The notes under the pieces: model-generated | Told to the model about the DNA's origin: nothing | The model's database searches: none | The model's input: the letters and a program-made list of their open reading frames with translations, nothing else | Shown: positions 63,244-64,000 of the stretch, in pieces | How the letters are laid out: every line of letters begins with the position of its first letter | Numbering within the stretch: position 1 is the first letter of the stretch | Made by a program: the position numbers and the translations under genes | Source: Sphingobacterium sp. SGG-5 | Lineage (GTDB): Bacteria; Bacteroidota; Bacteroidia; Sphingobacteriales; Sphingobacteriaceae | DNA: 64,000 nt | Assembly: GCF_011043525.1 (NCBI RefSeq) | Contig: NZ_JAAKGO010000001.1 | Coordinates: forward strand, 1 to 64,000 | Reading direction: 5' to 3'

Positions 63244-64000
63244 ATGTCAAAAGTTACGTTAAAAGAGCTTGCGAGGGAACTGAATATGTCGGTTTCCACG
63301 GTATCCAAAGCGTTGAATGACAGTTATGAGATCAGTGAGGCTACGAAGCAACGCGTAAAGGAGCTTGCTTCAAAGTATAACTATAGGCCTAACGCATTGG
63401 CCAAGAACCTCAAATTGGGACGGACGAACAATATAGGTGTTATTATTTCAACAATTGGCAGTCCTTTTCAGGCTCAAATTATTGAAGCACTACATCGTGC
63501 ATCGGTGCGGTTTGATTTCAATCTGATTATGATGCAAAGTCAAGATTCGGAAGAGATTGAAAGAAAGGCATTAAACACCTTAATCAATCACGGGGTGGAA
63601 GGGTTATTAATATCGCCAGCGTTTGAAAACTCCAATATCGACTTACTTTCCCATCTTCATAAGACGACCTGTCCGATCGTTCTATTTGATCGAATCAACT
63701 ATAATATCGATACATTCAAGGTCGGCGTGAACAATGAAAAAAGCATCTATCGAGCAGCAGAAGAACTTTTCAAAATAGGTCGAAAGAAAATCGCCATACT
63801 TTGTGGCAAAAACATCGGTGTCACCAAAGATCGGTTAAAAGGTTATCGCAAGGCTTTGGAAGATTACCATATCGACTTCAATCCTTCCTACATTATCTAT
63901 TGTGATTATAACAATTCGCTCGAAGGTATCGATAGCGATATGGAAACGAAACTTACGCAATTGCTCCATTCTGAGCAGGCCCCGGATGCCGTACTTGGGA
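63244..64000 (+). CDS. LacI-family transcriptional regulator, truncated by the window edge
   Basis: The frame from the ATG at 63244 continues to the right edge (252 codons seen). The N-terminal HTH reads VTLKELARELNMSVSTVSKA followed by LNDSYEISEATKQRVKELA, the classic LacI/GalR pattern with a hinge helix. A periplasmic-binding-protein-like effector domain follows (GVIISTIGSPFQAQIIEALH, GVEGLLISPAFENSN, LFDRINYNIDTFKVGVNNEK). The ligand is probably a sugar. A good AAAGGAGA ribosome binding site lies 9-16 bases before the start. The regulated genes would lie to the right, outside the window. Confidence 0.9.
   Translation, partial: MSKVTLKELARELNMSVSTVSKALNDSYEISEATKQRVKELASKYNYRPNALAKNLKLGRTNNIGVIISTIGSPFQAQIIEALHRASVRFDFNLIMMQSQDSEEIERKALNTLINHGVEGLLISPAFENSNIDLLSHLHKTTCPIVLFDRINYNIDTFKVGVNNEKSIYRAAEELFKIGRKKIAILCGKNIGVTKDRLKGYRKALEDYHIDFNPSYIIYCDYNNSLEGIDSDMETKLTQLLHSEQAPDAVLG

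Overview
The window is a chromosomal segment of a Bacteroidota bacterium, most likely Sphingobacteriaceae (Sphingobacterium or Pedobacter type). The evidence is a SusC/SusD pair with an ECF sigma/FecR switch, type IX secretion (T9SS) parts and a type-B sorting domain, BACON and DUF5689 lipoproteins, bacillithiol synthase BshA, split transketolase genes, DUF4835/PorD next to recN, and several promoters of the Bacteroidota form TTTG-N19/20-TAnnTTTG. I see no rRNA, tRNA, CRISPR array, insertion sequence or prophage. Layout by region: 1-1630 holds a truncated gene (minus strand), a repeat-rich divergent intergenic region, a LuxR-type regulator, and a GC-rich structured block followed by low-complexity repeats. 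1631-7611 is gltB-gltD (NADPH glutamate synthase). 7613-17631 is a six-gene minus-strand surface operon: three small exported proteins, a 1555-residue adhesin-like protein, a T9SS type-B cargo protein and a PorP/SprF partner. Directly upstream (17932-19524) lies a membrane-anchored TPR-AraC regulator that may control it. 19644-34305 is a polysaccharide-utilisation-like locus on the minus strand: BACON-type lipoprotein, ECF sigma, FecR anti-sigma, STN-SusC, SusD, an endonuclease/exonuclease/phosphatase (EEP) lipoprotein, two DUF5689 lipoproteins and an SGNH esterase, with no glycoside hydrolase. 34583-44448 is mostly core metabolism: a lactonase-like propeller, purE/purK, nuoA/nuoB, ffh, bshA, pyrH, frr, a Tat-exported sugar-isomerase-like lipoprotein, a 59-residue membrane lipoprotein and mnmD. 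44594-49996 has ccmE (CxxxY type), ccmF, a DUF2520 protein and a membrane-anchored FMN glutamate-synthase-like protein. 50002-55481 has recN, porD, a SprT-like protein, an M28 peptidase and a small membrane protein. 55538-59812 has split transketolase, an ECF sigma factor with a membrane partner built on an exact 32-residue repeat, a Spy-like exported protein and a DUF4397 lipoprotein. 59957 to the end has ftsK, a lolA-like gene and a truncated LacI-family regulator. How the genes work together: two loci look like environment-facing systems. The surface operon encodes cargo with its T9SS partner beneath a membrane sensor-regulator. The SusCD locus joins an outer-membrane transporter and its trans-envelope sigma switch to putative phosphodiesterase and esterase enzymes, which suggests a phosphorylated, acylated or nucleic-acid-like substrate rather than a plain glycan. 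That substrate idea is inference. The rest is mainly housekeeping. The most unusual non-coding features are the 34-bp repeats at 121-217 and the stem-loop-rich block at 1139-1350.
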